Under the pieces are notes generated by a model. That model saw nothing but the letters and a program-made list of their open reading frames with translations. It was not told the DNA's origin and did not search any database. The translations under genes were made by a program, and so were the position numbers. A DNA stretch of 17,867 bases, from assembly GCA_020832725.1 (NCBI GenBank), contig JAFIEC010000247.1, positions 1 through 17,867 on the forward strand. Direction: 5' to 3'. Each line of letters begins with the position of its first letter. Positions within the stretch are counted from its first letter, which is position 1. The stretch is from Paracoccaceae bacterium (GTDB lineage: Bacteria > Pseudomonadota > Alphaproteobacteria > Rhodobacterales > Rhodobacteraceae). This document shows, piece after piece, positions 14,894 to 17,867 of the stretch.

Positions 14894-16565
14894 TCCCGGC
14901 AGCGGCCTCTTCGCGCAGGACCTGATCGAGACCCACCTCCAGCTTGCGGCGGACGCGGTCCATGTCGAGGTCGTCGGCGGGGCCGAAGGCCAGCGCGCGC
15001 GACCACTGGAAACGGGCCTCGCGCTTGCGGCCGACCTTCCAGTAGACATCGCCCAGATGGTCGTTGATCACCGCATCCTCGGGGCGGAGCTCTACGGCCC
15101 GCTCCATATGCTCGACCGCTTCCTCGTGGCGGCCAAGGCGGTACAGGACCCAGCCCAGCGAATCCACGATATAGCCGTCGTCCGGCCGTGCCGCGACCGC
15201 GGTGCGGATCATCGCCTCTGCCTCTTCGAGGTTGCGACGCTGCTCCACCAGCGAATAGCCGAGGTAGTTGAGCACATAGGGCTGGTCCGGGTTCAGCTCC
15301 AGCGCAAGGCGGAAATCGGCCTCTGCCTCATCCCAGCGCCCGGTCCGCTCAAGGCTCATGCCCCGCACGTAATAGACGAACCAGTGGCGCGGCTCGGGCT
15401 CCTCGATCAGGGCCACCGCCGCCGAATAGGCGCGTGCGGCCGCCTCGAAATCCGACATGCGGCGATGCAGATCGCCCAGCGCCAGATGCACCGCCATCAC
15501 GTCGGGCACGCGCGCGGCCAGATCGGCCAGCAGCGCGACCGCCTCCTGTTCGTGGCCCAGTTCGTACAGGGCCTGCGCCTGACCCGAGACCGCCTGATGA
15601 TGGGCGGGGTGGTTGTCGGCCACCTGCACATAGGCCTCGATGGCAAGCGCATACTGGCGCTGGGATTCAAGGATCGCCGCGACCAGCATCAGGATCTCCG
15701 TATCGCCGGGCCGCAGGTGCTGGGCAAGCCGCGCATAGAGCAGCCCGAACCGGTCATCCCCTTCGGAGGACAGGGCGGAGGCGATGGTCAGGAAAACCTC
15801 GGCCGCCCCCTCCTCGGCGCGGGTGACATAGCTGTAATCCACGGCGTCGCCCTGCAGGATGCGCGCGCGCAGGTCGATCATTTCGGGGTCGCCATTGCCG
15901 GCCAGCAGATCGTCGAGCATGGCGACGGCGCGGTCGCGCTGCTCGAGCTGTACCATGATCTGGGCATGGGCCACATGCGCCCCCCGCGTCAGCCGCAGGC
16001 TGCGCCCCTCCTCGCCGGTCAGAAGGGCATCGGCACCCTCGAAGAAGCCGACGGCGGCCAGGGCCAGCGCCTTGTGATACTGGCCGAACAGTTCAACTGT
16101 GGGATTGTCGGTCATGGCATCGAACATGTCCGACGCTTCGGACATCCGCCCCAGCCCCAGCTGAATCCAGCCGCGCATCAGGCCGTCGAGCAGCGGGCTG
16201 AACCGGGCACCCTCGGCAAAGTACCGCTCTGCCCCTGCGAAATCGCCGCGCGCGACGTGGTCGGCCATCATCACGATGGCGGAAAGTCCGTTGCCCGGAT
16301 CCGCTCCGGATAGGCGCGCGGCGATGGGCAGCGCCGCTGTCATGTCACCCACCGAGATGAAGGTCATCAGCGCGTTCTCGAGCAGTTCGGGCTGATCGGG
16401 CGTCTCGCGCAGCGCGATGTCGAAATAGCGCGCGGCGGCGGAATGGTCGCGATCGACAAAGGCCTGCCGGGCGGCAAGGAACGCACCCGCATCCGGCGCC
16501 GCCGAACCCGGGGCGGCCAGTGCGAATCCGACGGCGGCGAAAAGTGCTGCCGCCCTGATCTTCAT
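14883..16565 (-). CDS. exported tetratricopeptide-repeat protein
   Basis: Protein of 560 residues with a cleavable signal (MKIRAAALFAAVGFALAAPG, likely cut after GSA near residue 22), so periplasmic or outer-membrane associated; there is no lipobox. The rest is all helical repeats. The clearest TPR units are at about 397-430 (RGMSLERTGRWDEAEADF), 431-465, 466-499 (GWVLYRLGRHEEAVEHM) and 500-533 (GDVYWKVGRKREARFQW); looser ones fill 25-390. TPR proteins are scaffolds and no enzyme is implied. The start at 16565 has ACAGGA about 6 bases upstream; a GTG 12 bases earlier is possible. The frame stays open far upstream, but that part is nonsense opposite the aminotransferase. It overlaps ispE by 11 bases. 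Confidence 0.9.
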   Translation of the reverse strand: MKIRAAALFAAVGFALAAPGSAAPDAGAFLAARQAFVDRDHSAAARYFDIALRETPDQPELLENALMTFISVGDMTAALPIAARLSGADPGNGLSAIVMMADHVARGDFAGAERYFAEGARFSPLLDGLMRGWIQLGLGRMSEASDMFDAMTDNPTVELFGQYHKALALAAVGFFEGADALLTGEEGRSLRLTRGAHVAHAQIMVQLEQRDRAVAMLDDLLAGNGDPEMIDLRARILQGDAVDYSYVTRAEEGAAEVFLTIASALSSEGDDRFGLLYARLAQHLRPGDTEILMLVAAILESQRQYALAIEAYVQVADNHPAHHQAVSGQAQALYELGHEQEAVALLADLAARVPDVMAVHLALGDLHRRMSDFEAAARAYSAAVALIEEPEPRHWFVYYVRGMSLERTGRWDEAEADFRLALELNPDQPYVLNYLGYSLVEQRRNLEEAEAMIRTAVAARPDDGYIVDSLGWVLYRLGRHEEAVEHMERAVELRPEDAVINDHLGDVYWKVGRKREARFQWSRALAFGPADDLDMDRVRRKLEVGLDQVLREEAAAGNGD

Positions 16566-16617
16566 GCGTCCTGTCACCCGATGTGCCTCACTCCTGCAGG
16601 GGCTAACCGTAGTGCCC

Positions 16618-16637
16618 GCCCTGCCCCGGGGCAAGGC
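16618..16637. other. quasi-palindrome between aminotransferase and TPR gene
   Basis: TGCCCC-GGGGCA (16622-16633) is a perfect 12-bp palindrome, flanked by GCC and GGC after one mismatch on each side. It lies 9 bases beyond the aminotransferase stop in the 80-base gap before the TPR gene. It may be a terminator for the former or a control site for the latter. No T-run is present. Confidence 0.35.
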
Positions 16638-16645
16638 AAGCGGCA

Positions 16646-17830
16646 TCACACCCCCGCGGCCACGATGGCTTCGGCCAGAATCGGTACCGTGCGGGCATTC
16701 AGCCCGGCGACGTTGAAGCGCGAATCCCCCACCATGTAGATGCCCGCCGTCTCGCGCATGGCGAGGACCTGTTCGGGGCTTGCCCCGAGGCGGGAGAACA
16801 TGCCCCGGTGCTGGGCGATGAAGCCGAAGCGGTCCGAGCCGGTACGGGCGCGCAATTCGTGGGCCAGCGCCTCGCGCAGGCCCAGCATCGACAGGCGCAC
16901 ATCCTCGAGTTCCGCCGCCCAGTCGGCCCGCAGTTCCGGGTCGTTCAGAACCATGGTCACCACCCGCGCCCCGTGATCGGGCGGAAACGAATAGTTCTGC
17001 CGGTTGAGAAAGGCGAGCGTCCCCTGCGCCAGATCGCGGGTCGCGCGGTCGGGGGCCAGCGCGAACAGCGCGCCCGTCCGCTCCCGGTAGATGCCGAAGT
17101 TCTTGGAACAGCTTGCCGCGATCAGCATCTCGGGCAGGCGCGCCGCCAGCAGCCGGGTGCCTGCGGCATCCTGCTGCAGGCCGTCGCCGAACCCCTGATA
17201 GGCGATATCGACAAAGGCGATGGCCCCCTTGCGCAGCAGGAGGGCCGCCACCGCCTCCCATTCCGGCAGGGTCAGGTTGGCCCCCGTCGGATTGTGGCAG
17301 CAGCCATGCAGCAGGACCACATCCCCCGGCGCGACGCCCTCCAGATCGGCCATCATGCCCGCGAAATCCACCGCCCGGGTGTCGTCGTCGAAATAGCGGT
17401 ATTCGGCCATGGGTATGCCGAGATAGCGGATGATCGAGGGATGGTTGGGCCATGTCGGGGCCGACAGCCATACCCGGGCTTCGGGGCTGGCCATGCGGAT
17501 CATCTCCAGACCCTGCCGGATGGCACCCGTCCCCCCCGGGGTCGCGGCGGCGGCAAGACGGTCACGGGGTGCGGCATCGGCAAGGATCAGGCCCGCCATG
17601 GCCTCGGCAAAGGCGGGGTCTCCGGCAAGCCCGGTATAGGCCTTGGTGGTCTGCTCGTCGACCAGGCGACGTTCGGCCTCGCGCACGGCGCGCATCACCG
17701 GGGTCACGCCTTCGGCGTCGCGGTAGACCCCGACGCCAAGATCGACCTTCTGCGCGCGGGGATCAGCGCGATACAACTCCATCAACTGGAGGATCTTGTC
17801 GGCGGGTTGGGGGGTGAGGGAGCCGAGCAT
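16646..17830 (-). CDS. aromatic-amino-acid / aspartate aminotransferase, class I
   Basis: Cytosolic PLP enzyme of 394 residues of the AspC/TyrB subgroup, swapping amino groups between 2-oxoglutarate and aspartate or aromatic amino acids. Landmarks: GVGVYRD (32-38), GGTGA (99-103), W127 in APTWPNH, HGCCHNPTGANLT (175-187, N180 binds PLP), D208 and Y211 in VDIAYQGFGDG, PLP lysine K243 in SCSKNFGIYRERTGAL, and the carboxylate-binding arginine in SRFNVAGL. The family prefers HNPTGxD; here it is HNPTGAN. The ATG at 17830 gives the usual MLGSL start; an in-frame TTG 15 bases upstream is less likely. The start is near the window edge, so upstream control is not visible. Substrate preference between Asp and aromatic residues is not decided by sequence. 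Confidence 0.93.
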   Translation of the reverse strand: MLGSLTPQPADKILQLMELYRADPRAQKVDLGVGVYRDAEGVTPVMRAVREAERRLVDEQTTKAYTGLAGDPAFAEAMAGLILADAAPRDRLAAAATPGGTGAIRQGLEMIRMASPEARVWLSAPTWPNHPSIIRYLGIPMAEYRYFDDDTRAVDFAGMMADLEGVAPGDVVLLHGCCHNPTGANLTLPEWEAVAALLLRKGAIAFVDIAYQGFGDGLQQDAAGTRLLAARLPEMLIAASCSKNFGIYRERTGALFALAPDRATRDLAQGTLAFLNRQNYSFPPDHGARVVTMVLNDPELRADWAAELEDVRLSMLGLREALAHELRARTGSDRFGFIAQHRGMFSRLGASPEQVLAMRETAGIYMVGDSRFNVAGLNARTVPILAEAIVAAGV

Positions 17831-17867
17831 GGGGGGGCCTTTCAATCGTGGAGGCGCTGAAGATCGA

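Noticed and set aside
14883..17471. 862-codon version of the TPR protein
   Set aside because: The first ~300 residues lie opposite nothing conserved, overlap the aminotransferase gene in another frame and look random. A signal peptide starts at 16565.
1..17867. CRISPR arrays, insertion sequences, prophage, toxin-antitoxin or defence genes, tRNA or rRNA
   Set aside because: No direct-repeat arrays, transposase or integrase motifs, or RNA gene signatures were found. Every long stretch is assigned to a housekeeping or conserved family.

Overview
The window is an ordinary, gene-dense, GC-rich piece of alphaproteobacterial chromosome. It most likely comes from the Rhodobacterales (Rhodobacter/Paracoccus/Roseobacter group). 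The evidence is the strong GC bias at third codon positions, the long GC-driven open frames on opposite strands, the type of ETF-ubiquinone oxidoreductase, the phaA-phaB pair, the argH/lysA/DUF4175 arrangement and a long-chain polyprenyl diphosphate synthase of the ubiquinone type. Genus cannot be settled from the sequence alone. I see no mobile element, integrase, CRISPR array, rRNA, tRNA or prophage signature, and no gene-free stretch longer than about 150 bases.

Layout. (1) 1-2129, plus strand: the 3' part of the ETF-ubiquinone oxidoreductase gene, a GC-rich repeat/hairpin spacer, then a VUT/YhhQ-type queuosine precursor transporter. (2) 2158-7942, minus strand: a compact probable operon read argH, small LptM-like lipoprotein, DUF2834 membrane protein, lysA, DUF4175/TIGR02302 membrane protein. 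Two of these genes make amino acids (Arg; Lys from meso-DAP) and three encode envelope proteins. (3) 7971-11626, plus strand: tlpA-type thioredoxin (divergent from argH), a stand-alone EAL-domain protein, then phaA and phaB for the first two steps of polyhydroxybutyrate synthesis. The polymerase phaC is not in the window. (4) 11674-12964, minus strand: DUF2007 protein, overlapping tRNA-type adenine-N6 methyltransferase, and a 55-residue DUF465/YdcH protein. (5) 13007-14008, plus strand: polyprenyl diphosphate synthase, convergent with (6) 14039-16565, minus strand: an exported TPR protein overlapping ispE. (7) 16646-17830, minus strand: class I aromatic/aspartate aminotransferase.

Themes. ispE (MEP pathway) feeds isoprenoid precursors to the polyprenyl synthase, which makes the ubiquinone side chain. 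ETF-QO reduces ubiquinone. Carbon storage (PhaA/PhaB) and amino-acid synthesis (ArgH, LysA, aminotransferase) are the other themes. The least understood parts are the argH-to-DUF4175 operon, with a 42-codon lipoprotein that is easy to miss, and the exported TPR protein. I did not find convincing evidence of a wholly new system, and findings are scored accordingly.
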